Shown piece after piece: positions 50,594 to 58,210 of a DNA stretch of 64,000 nt. Position 1 is the first letter of the stretch; every line of letters starts with the position of its first letter. Source of the stretch: Comamonas thiooxydans (lineage in GTDB: Bacteria > Pseudomonadota > Gammaproteobacteria > Burkholderiales > Burkholderiaceae_C); assembly GCF_000964545.1 (NCBI RefSeq), contig NZ_BBVD01000004.1:248001-312000 (forward strand), written 5' to 3'. The notes under the pieces are model-generated. The model did no database searches, had not been told where the DNA came from, and saw only the letters and a list, made by a program, of their open reading frames with translations. The position numbers were made by a program, and so were the translations under genes.

Positions 50594-52219
50594 TCATTGG
50601 GCGGGGGAACCCGTTCCCTGCTGGGCGCTGCGCGCATCCAGGGCCAGGAAATGGTGAACCAGGGGCCTGTCCGGCCCCTGGTGGTAGCGCAAAGCGGCGG
50701 CCTGCAGATCGGCATCGGCCTTGGACACACGACCATGCTGGCGCAAGTGCTCAGCCCAGGATTCAACCAGGAACCACTCAATCACTCGACCGGGCTCGCC
50801 GGTGTGTTCGGCCACGCCCCAGGCATAAGCCCCATCGCGACGGCGCTCCTGGGCCACTTGCTGCATGGCCTGGAAAAAAGCGGCCAAATCTTCGTGGGCA
50901 ATGCGGTATTCGATCTGAATCATGACCGGGCCACGATCATGAGCCACGGGTTCTGCCAGCAGGGGCTCGGGCCAGTGGTTGGACGGTTGCAGATCCGCCT
51001 CACCAGCTGGCAGCTTGACGCGGTGAAAGACCAGGGACACCAGCACCAGACCCAGGGCTCCGATCAGCAGCGTGACCGGCAGGCCCAGCTGGCCGGCAAT
51101 CAGGCCCCAGCCCAGGCTGCCAAGGGCCATGGCACCGTTGAATACCATCAGGTAGATGGCAAGACCCCGGCCGCGCACCCAGTTGGGCAGCACCGCCTGG
51201 GCCACACCGTTGAGTGTGGTCAGCGCAACAATCCAGCCCAGGCCCAGCACCAGCATCAGCGCCACGGCAGCCCACTGGGGCGGCGCAAGGGTCAGCATGC
51301 CCATGACCAAGGCCGTAACCACAGAAGCCAGCAACACCAGACCGTCGGTATCGAGACGCTTGCGCAGCTTGGGCAGCAGCACGGCGCCCAGGATGGCTCC
51401 GGCGCCCACAGCGCCCAGCATCACGCCATAAAAGCCGGCCGTGCCGCCCAGCATGCGCCGCGCCACCAGGGGCAGCAGGGCCCAGACCGAGCTGGCGAAC
51501 AGGAAAAACACAGCGGCGCGCAGCAACACCACATGCAGCTCGCGGCTGGCACGGGCATAGCGCACACCGGCCCGGAAGGCGCCGAAGAACTGCTCGTTGA
51601 GTGCCGAAGCCTCGGCCTTGGGACGCTTCCACCAGATGAGGGCGGCGATCACGAACACATAGCTCAGCACATCAAGGCCGTAGGCCGCCGCGGCGCCGAA
51701 GCTGGCCAGCAGCAGGCCGCCGGCAGCCGGGCCGATGGCACGGGCGATGTTGATGCCCAGGGAGTTCAGGGCCACGGCGCTCTTGAGTTCGCTGCGCGGC
51801 ACCAGCTCGGGCACGATGGACTGCCAGGTCGGTCCCATGAGGGCGGCGCCAATGCCGCCCACAAAGGTCAGAGCCACCAGGTATTCCACCGTGAGGGTGT
51901 TGGTCTGGGCAAGCACCAGCAGCGTGCCGCTGACGGCGCCCAGCAACACCTGCACGCCGATGAGGAAACGACGGCGGTCCAGGATGTCGGACAGCACGCC
52001 GGCCGGGATGGCCAGCAGAAAGACTGGCAGCGTGGCCGCCGTCTGGATCAGGGCCACGGCCGTGGGGCTGGACGAGAGCTCGGTCACCATCCAGGCGCTG
52101 GCCACATCGCGCATGAAGCTGCCGATATTGCCCAGCACCGTGGCGGCCCACAGCACTGCAAAGACGGGAATGGCCAGGGGCGCGAAGCTGCCCGAGGCGG
52201 TTTTTTGGTTATCCGGCAT
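50594..52219 (-). CDS. MFS transporter, transmembrane secretion effector (MFS_3/EntS-like) type
   Basis: The 541-residue protein has about 12 membrane segments (LWAATVLGNIGSFMRDVASA at the start; GVLSDILDRRRF between TM2 and TM3) and, after residue 410, a soluble C-terminal domain of about 115 residues (VMIQIEYRIAHEDLAAFFQA through RPLVHHFLALDA) that resembles an antibiotic-biosynthesis-monooxygenase-like fold and is typical for this MFS subfamily. Its start overlaps the end of the small upstream gene by 11 bp, so translation is coupled. It is the last gene of the LysR-linked operon. Substrate unknown. Confidence 0.85.
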   Translation of the reverse strand: MPDNQKTASGSFAPLAIPVFAVLWAATVLGNIGSFMRDVASAWMVTELSSSPTAVALIQTAATLPVFLLAIPAGVLSDILDRRRFLIGVQVLLGAVSGTLLVLAQTNTLTVEYLVALTFVGGIGAALMGPTWQSIVPELVPRSELKSAVALNSLGINIARAIGPAAGGLLLASFGAAAAYGLDVLSYVFVIAALIWWKRPKAEASALNEQFFGAFRAGVRYARASRELHVVLLRAAVFFLFASSVWALLPLVARRMLGGTAGFYGVMLGAVGAGAILGAVLLPKLRKRLDTDGLVLLASVVTALVMGMLTLAPPQWAAVALMLVLGLGWIVALTTLNGVAQAVLPNWVRGRGLAIYLMVFNGAMALGSLGWGLIAGQLGLPVTLLIGALGLVLVSLVFHRVKLPAGEADLQPSNHWPEPLLAEPVAHDRGPVMIQIEYRIAHEDLAAFFQAMQQVAQERRRDGAYAWGVAEHTGEPGRVIEWFLVESWAEHLRQHGRVSKADADLQAAALRYHQGPDRPLVHHFLALDARSAQQGTGSPAQ

Positions 52220-52427
52220 GGGAGTCTCCTAGATCGTGCCAGGCGACGAGCAACATGCCGCCGACCAGGCCCCAGTGTTCAAAAAATGCGTTGGCAGCAC
52301 GCTGGCGCTCGGCCTGCGGCGCTGCCCGGAAGCGGTCGGCCAGCAAGGCCGCCAGCACCGTGAAACCGGCGAGGGCCAGCGGCTGCACCCAGGGGGCGGT
52401 GGCTGCGGCATGCAGCGTCTCGCCCAT
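52209..52427 (-). CDS. Small membrane protein, possible DoxX-like fragment
   Basis: The 72-residue product has two hydrophobic stretches (WVQPLALAGFTVLAALLA and EHWGLVGGMLLVAWHDLG) separated by RFRAAPQAERQRAANAFF. The second half resembles the C-terminal helix of DoxX family proteins, but it is too short for a whole DoxX (about 130-150 residues). Its ATG lies one base after the amidohydrolase stop (TGA-G-ATG) and its 3' end overlaps the MFS start, so it is translationally coupled on both sides. Function unknown. Confidence 0.6.
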   Translation of the reverse strand: MGETLHAAATAPWVQPLALAGFTVLAALLADRFRAAPQAERQRAANAFFEHWGLVGGMLLVAWHDLGDSHAG

Positions 52428-52428
52428 C

Positions 52429-54318
52429 TCACACCGCCCAGCAGGCGCAGCCCAGGGCGCCCCAGAAGCCCTTGAGATCGGCCACGGGCAGCTTGCTGCT
52501 CCAGGCCGTGGCGTGGGCATGGCCATGCATGTTGCAGCTAATGGCGCAGCCGCAGTTTGCTGCCGCGTTGCGCATCACGGACTGCAGCGGCGCAGCCTCC
52601 TGCACACCCCAGGCGCCATAGCCCTTGAAGGTGCGCACGGGCGACCAGTCGGGCATGGCCAGGGGCGGGGCCGACTCATCGAGGTCGGCGAAGGCACCAG
52701 CGCCGTAGACCACCTTGCCGCCCACCACGGTGAGCAGGGCCGAGGTGTCGGCGATGTCGGACTCGGGGCAGGCGAAGAAATCGCGATCAGGAACGATGAG
52801 GTCGGCCAGCTGGCCCACCTGGATGCGGCCCTTCTTGCCCTGTTCGTTGCTGAACCAGGTGACGTTTTCGGTCCACATGCGCAAGGCCTGGTCGCGGGTG
52901 AGGCAATTGCGCTGAGGCGTGAGCTGCAGGCCACCCACGGTCTTGCCCGTGACGAGCCATGACAGCGAGACCCAGGGGTTGTAGCTGGCAACGCGGGTGG
53001 CGTCGGTGCCGGCAGACACGTTCACGCCTTTTTCCAGCATGCGCTTGACAGGCGGTGTGGCTTCGGCCGCAGCCGCGCCATAGCGCTCGACGAAGTATTC
53101 GCCCTGGTAGGCCATGCGGTGCTGCACGGCCACGCCTCCGCCCAGGGCCGCGATGCGGTCGATGGACTTCTCGGAGATGGTTTCGGCGTGGTCGAAGAAC
53201 CAGTTCAGACCGGCCAGGGGAATGTCTTCATTGACCTTCTCGAACACATCGAGCGCGCGATCGATGGTCTCGTCGTAGGTGGCGTGCATGCGCCAGGGCC
53301 AGCGGTTCTGTGCCAGGATGCGCACCACTTCTTCGAGCTCGCCCTCCATGCCTGGCGCCAGCTCGGGCTGGGGCTGGCGGAAGTCCTCGAAGTCGGCGGC
53401 CGAGAACACCAGCATCTCGCCCGCGCCGTTGTGGCGGAAGTAGTCTGTGCCCTGCTTGTACTGCGAGGTGGAGGTCCAGCGCAGAAAGTCGTCCTTCTCT
53501 TCCTTGGGCTTTTGCGTGAACAGGTTGTAGGCCAGGCGGATGGTGAGCTGGTCGGCATCGGCCAGCTCCTGGATCACGTCGTAGTCGTCGGGGTAGTTCT
53601 GCATGCCGCCGCCAGCGTCGATGGCACCGGTCACGCCCAGCCGGTTGAGTTCGCGCATGAAGTGGCGTGTCGAGTTGAGCTGGTAGTCGCGCGGCAGCTT
53701 GGGGCCCTTGGCCAACGTGGCATAGAGTATGGAAGCATTGGGTTTGGCCAGCAGCAGGCCCGTGGGGTTGCCGGCGCTGTCGCGCAGGATCTGGCCACCG
53801 GGCGGCTCGGGCGTGTCCTTGGTGTAGCCCACGGCGCGCAGGGCAGCGGCGTTGAGCAGGGCACGGTCATACAAGTGCAGGATGAAGACCGGGGTGTCGG
53901 GTGCCACGGCATTGAGCTCGGCCAGCGTGGGCAGGCGCTTTTCCACGAACTGGTGCTCGCTGAAGCCGCCCACCACACGCACCCACTGGGGCGCAGGGGT
54001 CACGTCCACCTGGGCCTTGAGCATGGCCATGGCATCGGCCAGGCTCTTCACGCCGTCCCAGCGCAGCTCCATGTTGAAGTTCAGGCCACCACGGATCAGA
54101 TGCAGGTGGTTGTCGATCAGACCCGGCAGCACGCTGCGTCCGCCCAGATCGATGCGTTTGGTCTGCGAGCCGGCCAGGAGCAGGACTTCGCGGTCGCTGC
54201 CGACGGCGCTGAAGCGCCCCTTGCTTACAGCCACGGCCGTGGCCGTGGGCTTGCTGCGGTCCAGCGTGGTGAAGCGGCCGTTGAACAGGATCAGATCGGG
54301 GGTGGAGGGCTGGGTCAT
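52429..54318 (-). CDS. YtcJ-like amidohydrolase (Amidohydro_3 family) with Cys/His-rich C-terminal tail
   Basis: The 629-residue protein matches the YtcJ-like metal hydrolases: LPGLIDNHLHLIRGGLNF (His71, His73), WRMHATYDETIDRALDVFE, FFDHAETISEKSIDRI, AVQHRMAYQGEYF and GVNVSAGTDATRVASYNPW, which supply the metal ligands and catalytic Asp. Substrates for this family are N-substituted amides or cyclic amides. The last 35 residues (NCGCAISCNMHGHAHAT) form a Cys/His-rich tail not expected in the family. GGAGACCTCC precedes ATG 54318. It lies 151 bp after the YcaC-like gene, a gap with a long palindrome. Confidence 0.85.
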   Translation of the reverse strand: MTQPSTPDLILFNGRFTTLDRSKPTATAVAVSKGRFSAVGSDREVLLLAGSQTKRIDLGGRSVLPGLIDNHLHLIRGGLNFNMELRWDGVKSLADAMAMLKAQVDVTPAPQWVRVVGGFSEHQFVEKRLPTLAELNAVAPDTPVFILHLYDRALLNAAALRAVGYTKDTPEPPGGQILRDSAGNPTGLLLAKPNASILYATLAKGPKLPRDYQLNSTRHFMRELNRLGVTGAIDAGGGMQNYPDDYDVIQELADADQLTIRLAYNLFTQKPKEEKDDFLRWTSTSQYKQGTDYFRHNGAGEMLVFSAADFEDFRQPQPELAPGMEGELEEVVRILAQNRWPWRMHATYDETIDRALDVFEKVNEDIPLAGLNWFFDHAETISEKSIDRIAALGGGVAVQHRMAYQGEYFVERYGAAAAEATPPVKRMLEKGVNVSAGTDATRVASYNPWVSLSWLVTGKTVGGLQLTPQRNCLTRDQALRMWTENVTWFSNEQGKKGRIQVGQLADLIVPDRDFFACPESDIADTSALLTVVGGKVVYGAGAFADLDESAPPLAMPDWSPVRTFKGYGAWGVQEAAPLQSVMRNAAANCGCAISCNMHGHAHATAWSSKLPVADLKGFWGALGCACWAV

Positions 54319-54370
54319 GGAGGTCTCCGGTCGTTCAGCGGCGCGAAGAGTGCGCCAGATTTCTTGGCGA

Positions 54371-54444
54371 GCAGACCAAGGTCGCATTGAGGACCGCATC
54401 CGTACATGCGTACGGCGAGAATCGCGGGTGCGAGATCGGTCTGC
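54371..54444. repeat. 74-bp nested palindrome between two genes of the pirin operon
   Basis: A perfect inner palindrome CCGTAC-ATGC-GTACGG (54400-54415) is nested in outer arms GCAGACC...TCGCA (54371-54386) and TGCGA...GGTCTGC (54429-54444); both share the centre 54407.5. There is no T-tract. It may be a mobile repeat or an mRNA-processing structure. Confidence 0.65.
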
Positions 54445-54469
54445 GCAGTAGAAAGATGATGTGCTCTTT

Positions 54470-55147
54470 TTAGCCTTCGTGGGCGCCGAACATGGTCTTG
54501 GCGTAGGTGATGCCGATGCCGTAGCCGCCACCCAGCTTCTTGGCGATGCCCGTGGTCATGTCATAGGTCTCGGCGCGGGCCCAGTCACGCTGCATTTCCA
54601 GCAGGTACTGCAGCGACGTGATGGGCTGGGCGCCGGCCTGCACCATGCGCTCCATGGCACGGTTATGGGCTTCGGTGGAAATGTCGCCGCAGGCATCGGC
54701 GATCACGAAGACCTCAAAACCCTGATCCAGCGCCGACAGGGCCGGTCCGACGATGCACACGCTGGTCCACAGGCCGGCCAGCACGATGCGAGGCTTGCCG
54801 ATCTCGTTGACCTTCCGGATCACAGCCTCGTCTTCCCAGGTATTCATCGATGTGCGGTCCAGCAGGGTCTGGCCGGGAAAAGGCGCGGTCACTTCCTCGA
54901 ACATGGGCCCGGAGAAGCTTTTTTCGGCCACTGTGGTCAGGATGGTAGAGGCACCGAAGCCGGCTGCGGCCGAAGCAACCAGGGCCGCGTTGGAGCGCAG
55001 TTGCACGGGATCGATGGAGTGCGTGGCAAAAGCCATCTGCGACTGGAAGTCGATCATGATCAGCGTGTGGTCATGGGGGTTGAGCAGCTTGGCACCGGGC
55101 TTGGCGACGGCGACGGGACGGGCGATGGAGGCATTGGCGTTGGTCAT
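54470..55147 (-). CDS. Isochorismatase-superfamily cysteine hydrolase (YcaC-like)
   Basis: The 225-residue protein has the cysteine hydrolase fold: HTLIMIDFQSQMAFAT (catalytic Asp), TILTTVAEKSFSGPMF (Lys region), and LAGLWTSVCIVGPALSALDQ with the nucleophilic Cys in TSVC. YcaC-type members are oligomeric hydrolases of unsettled substrate. No signal peptide. It follows the pirin gene by 71 bp on the same strand; such pirin / YcaC-like / amidohydrolase sets recur in proteobacteria, but the joint function is not established. Confidence 0.88.
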   Translation of the reverse strand: MTNANASIARPVAVAKPGAKLLNPHDHTLIMIDFQSQMAFATHSIDPVQLRSNAALVASAAAGFGASTILTTVAEKSFSGPMFEEVTAPFPGQTLLDRTSMNTWEDEAVIRKVNEIGKPRIVLAGLWTSVCIVGPALSALDQGFEVFVIADACGDISTEAHNRAMERMVQAGAQPITSLQYLLEMQRDWARAETYDMTTGIAKKLGGGYGIGITYAKTMFGAHEG

Positions 55148-55218
55148 GGTGAAACTCTTGGGTAAAAGGTGAGAGCGAGGCTGCGGAAAAAACAGGAAAG
55201 CCGAATGGAAACTGGCAC

Positions 55219-55938
55219 TTACAAGCTAGGCAGTTCACGGGGGCGCAGGTCAAAGACCAGCACCTCGGCCTGCTCGCCCTGATCGAAGCGCAGAGCCCCG
55301 GCGTTGCGGATGCGGGCTCCGTCGCCTTCGGACAGGCGCTCTCCGTTCACGCTGAGGCTGCCGCGGGCCACATGCACATAGACATGGCGGTCGGTGCCCA
55401 CATCGAGTTCGGCGGATTCAGCGCCATCGAACAGGCCGGCATAGACCCGGGCGTCCTGGCGCACGGCCAACGTGCCGTCCCGGCCTTCGGGGGCAATGAT
55501 CAGGCGCAGGCGGCCGCGCTTGTCGGCATCGTCCACATGGACCTGCTGATAGCGTGGAGCGGCGCCGCGTTCGGCGGGCACGATCCAGATCTGCAGAAAG
55601 TGCACCGGGTCCTGGGCCGAGTGGTTGAATTCGCTGTGCTCCACTCCGGTGCCGGCGCTCATCATCTGCACATCGCCAGGACGGATCACCGAGCCCGTGC
55701 CCATGGAGTCCTTGTGCTCCAGGGCGCCGTCGAGCACATAGGAGAAGATTTCCATGTCGCGGTGGCCGTGGGTACCGAAGCCCTGACCGGGGGACACATG
55801 GTCGTCATTGATGACCAGCAGATCCGAAAAACCTTGCTGGTTGGCGTCGCGGTAATGGCCGAAGGAGAAGGTGTGGCGCGATTGCAGCCAGCCATGGTTG
55901 GCACGGCCGCGGTGGTTGGATTGGCGAACTTCAAGCAT
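55219..55938 (-). CDS. Pirin family protein (YhhW-like quercetinase type)
   Basis: The 239-residue bicupin protein has the pirin core HTFSFGHYRDANQQGF, VSPGQGFGTHGHRDMEIFSY and EHSEFNHSAQDPVHFLQIW, with metal-binding His residues in THGHRDME and EHSE. Bacterial YhhW has quercetin dioxygenase activity, so a role in aromatic or flavonoid turnover is possible. It is the first gene of the leftward operon, divergent from a LysR regulator with a 178-bp gap that holds a 25-bp inverted repeat. Confidence 0.92.
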   Translation of the reverse strand: MLEVRQSNHRGRANHGWLQSRHTFSFGHYRDANQQGFSDLLVINDDHVSPGQGFGTHGHRDMEIFSYVLDGALEHKDSMGTGSVIRPGDVQMMSAGTGVEHSEFNHSAQDPVHFLQIWIVPAERGAAPRYQQVHVDDADKRGRLRLIIAPEGRDGTLAVRQDARVYAGLFDGAESAELDVGTDRHVYVHVARGSLSVNGERLSEGDGARIRNAGALRFDQGEQAEVLVFDLRPRELPSL

Positions 55939-56072
55939 TTCTATCCCCTTAACAATCGATGGTATTCACACTTGCTGCAGCAGGCCTGTCTGCCTTGTTC
56001 TGCTGCATTCCGTGTGGCGATGAATGAAGTATCCGCGGCCTGATATGCGGTTATGCTGAAAGAAAATCTTCT

Positions 56073-56097
56073 CAATCATCGATAATTTCGATGATTG
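56073..56097. promoter_or_regulatory. LysR binding-site candidate between pirin and lysR genes
   Basis: CAATCATCG - seven bases - CGATGATTG, a perfect 9-bp inverted repeat ending 20 bp before the LysR start. It contains the T-N11-A type core of LysR sites. A partial half-site CAATCGATGG occurs near the pirin start. Confidence 0.65.
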
Positions 56098-56116
56098 TTT
56101 TTTAGGCACACCCAAT

Positions 56117-57019
56117 ATGCTCAAACTCTCTCTGGAAGCCATAGAACTGGTGGACACCATTGCGCGCCATGGCTCGTTTGCAGGTGCGGCGGAGCGCCTG
56201 CACAAAGTACCTTCGACCATCTCCTATGCCGTGTCCAAGCTCGAGGAACAGCTGGGTCTGAACCTGTTTGTGCGCAACGGCCCACGTGTCAGTCTCACGC
56301 CTGCGGGCGAGGAATTGCTCAAGGAAGGGCGCTGGCTGCTGGCAGCTGCGCGTCAGCTCGAGTCGCGACTGCGCCAGATCGCCACAGGATTCGAGACCGA
56401 GGTCCGCCTGGTGCACGACTCGCTGATCCCCACGAGCGCCTTCGGCGCCGACATCCAGGCATTCGAGGCGCTGAACAGCGGCACGCGGCTGCGCATCGGC
56501 AGCGAGACCCTGACGGGCACCTGGGAAGCCTTGCGCGAAGGCCGGGCCGACCTGATCGTGGCGGCGGGCGAGGGTCCGGCCGGTGGCGGCCACAAGGCCG
56601 TGGCCGTGGGCCAGCTCGATTTCGTGTTCTGCGTGACTGCCAGCCACCCGCTGGCGCGTCTTGGCCGTCCGCTGGCGCGCGCCGACCTGCTGGAGCACAC
56701 CGCCGTGGTGGTGGGCGACGGCGCCCGTTCGCTGACCGACCGCACCGTGGGCCTGCTCACCGGTCAGCGGCGCATCACCGTGCCCGATATGCAGGCCAAG
56801 ATAGCCTGCCAGGCCGCCGGCCTGGGCCACGGCTTTGTGCCACGCGCATGCGTGCGTGTGGAGCTGGAGACCGGGGTACTGGTAGAACTGGCGGTGGAAG
56901 AACCGCGACCGCCCGAAACCTTCTGGCTGGCCTGGCGCAGCGATGCCCCCGGCCGGGCCCAGCAATGGTGGCGCGAGCGCCTGAGCCGCCCACTGCTGCC
57001 CGGCATACTTCCCTACTGA
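56117..57019 (+). CDS. LysR family transcriptional regulator
   Basis: The 300-residue protein has an N-terminal winged helix (ELVDTIARHGSFAGAAERLH, STISYAVSKLEEQLGLNLFV) and a C-terminal LysR substrate domain (AFGADIQAFEALNSGTRLRI, MQAKIACQAAGLGHGFVPRA). It is divergent from the pirin operon and probably controls both it and itself through the inverted repeat at 56073. The inducer is unknown. Confidence 0.93.
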   Translation: MLKLSLEAIELVDTIARHGSFAGAAERLHKVPSTISYAVSKLEEQLGLNLFVRNGPRVSLTPAGEELLKEGRWLLAAARQLESRLRQIATGFETEVRLVHDSLIPTSAFGADIQAFEALNSGTRLRIGSETLTGTWEALREGRADLIVAAGEGPAGGGHKAVAVGQLDFVFCVTASHPLARLGRPLARADLLEHTAVVVGDGARSLTDRTVGLLTGQRRITVPDMQAKIACQAAGLGHGFVPRACVRVELETGVLVELAVEEPRPPETFWLAWRSDAPGRAQQWWRERLSRPLLPGILPY

Positions 57020-57022
57020 AAA

Positions 57023-57051
57023 CGGCCCTGCAACTCAAGGTGGCAGGGCCG
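57023..57051. terminator. Hairpin between LysR gene and the convergent Bug gene
   Basis: CGGCCCTGC pairs perfectly with GCAGGGCCG (9 bp) around an 11-base loop, starting four bases after the LysR stop. Lacks a long T-tract. Confidence 0.65.
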
Positions 57052-57129
57052 CTACGATGCAAGCCGACGAGGTCTGCGGCAACGGCTCAAGCCATGCCCA
57101 GAACCTCGCGAAGCTCAGGAAAGAGGCGA

Positions 57130-58104
57130 TCAGTCCAGCTTCACGCCGGCCGCCTTGATGACCTCACCCCAGCGCTTGGCTTCGGTGCGCGCCAGCTGGT
57201 GGAACTGCTCGGGCGTGCCAGGCAGGGCTTCCATGCCGAAGTCGGCCATGCGCTTGACCACGTCAGGGTCCTTGAGGGCTTTTTGCAGGTCTGCGTTGAG
57301 ACGCTGCACGATGGCTGGCGGCAAGCCCTTGGGACCCAGAATGCCTTGGAAGGCATAGACCTCGGAATCCTTGAGACCCAGTTCGGCCAGCGTGGGCACA
57401 TTGGGCAGATTGGGCACGCGCTTGGCCGTGCCTATGGCCAGGGCCCGCACCTTGCCGGACTGGATCACGGGCAGGCCCGATGCCAGATCCAGGAACATGC
57501 AAGGCACCTGGCCGCCCATCACATCGGCCAGCGCGGGCGCGGCACCCTTGTAGGGGATATGGGTCAGACTGGTGCCGGTGCGGTTCTTGAACAGCTCCAT
57601 GGCCAGATGGTGAGGCGAGCCATTGCCGGGCGAGGCGTAGTTGAGCTTGCCGGGGTTGGCCTTGGCATAGGCCAGGAATTCCTTGAAATCCTTGGCTTCG
57701 AACGCAGGGTTGACCACCAGCGCCATGGGGAAGCGGCTGATGCCGCCCACATAGGTGAAATCCTTGTCGGGGCTGAAGGGCAGCTTGCTGAACAGGTGCT
57801 CGTTGAACGCCAGGATGGCGTTGTCGGCCGACATGATGGTGTAGCCATCGGGCTTGGCCGCGGCAACGAGCTGGCCGCCGATATTCGTCGAGGCACCGGG
57901 ACGGTTGTCCACCACGATGGTCTGGTTCAGCGTCTTGCGCATGGATTCGGCCACCGTGCGGGCCAGCACATCGGTGCCGCCTCCGGGTGGGTAGGGAACG
58001 ACCCAGCGCACAGGGTTGGCGGGCCAGTCCTGCGCCATGGCAAAGGGGGATGCGGCAGCAGCCGAGCTGGCTGCCACGGCAGCCAGGAATTGACGACGAT
58101 CCAT
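57130..58104 (-). CDS. Bug family (TctC) periplasmic binding protein
   Basis: The 324-residue product has a leader beginning MDRRQFLAAVAASSAAAASP (twin-arginine-like RRQFL), and Bug motifs NPVRWVVPYPPGGGTDVLAR, VDNRPGASTNIGGQLVAAA, YKGAAPALADVMGGQVPCMF. It binds an unknown small molecule in the periplasm. CAAGGAGACAAACG precedes ATG 58104. It is monocistronic and convergent to LysR, with no membrane transport genes adjacent. Confidence 0.9.
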   Translation of the reverse strand: MDRRQFLAAVAASSAAAASPFAMAQDWPANPVRWVVPYPPGGGTDVLARTVAESMRKTLNQTIVVDNRPGASTNIGGQLVAAAKPDGYTIMSADNAILAFNEHLFSKLPFSPDKDFTYVGGISRFPMALVVNPAFEAKDFKEFLAYAKANPGKLNYASPGNGSPHHLAMELFKNRTGTSLTHIPYKGAAPALADVMGGQVPCMFLDLASGLPVIQSGKVRALAIGTAKRVPNLPNVPTLAELGLKDSEVYAFQGILGPKGLPPAIVQRLNADLQKALKDPDVVKRMADFGMEALPGTPEQFHQLARTEAKRWGEVIKAAGVKLD

Positions 58105-58176
58105 CGTTTGTCTCCTTGAGGGTGATGTAGGGGGTTGTGGAATGATTTTTAGACCCCGCCAGGCGGCCTTTTCTAT

Positions 58177-58210
58177 TAATTGATAGCTGCCTGCGCTTGT
58201 CTCTATTCGG
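58177..58210 (+). repeat. Dispersed ~45-bp family repeat, partial copy
   Basis: TTAATTGATAGCTGCCTGCG followed by CTTGTCTC. It holds the first half of the family pattern and runs into the end of the TraB/GumN gene (stop at 58203-58205). Confidence 0.55.

Noticed and set aside
50597..52363. 588-codon plus-strand frame opposite the MFS gene
   Set aside because: Gln/His-rich composition typical of the complement of a hydrophobic gene; no family.
54319..54531. N-terminal extension of the amidohydrolase frame by 71 codons
   Set aside because: Reads through the nested palindrome and into the YcaC-like gene; ATG 54318 has a good ribosome site and fits the family start.
56095..58119. 674-codon plus-strand frame across lysR and the Bug gene
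   Set aside because: Runs through two genes on different strands and a hairpin; the LysR frame is clearly the coding one.
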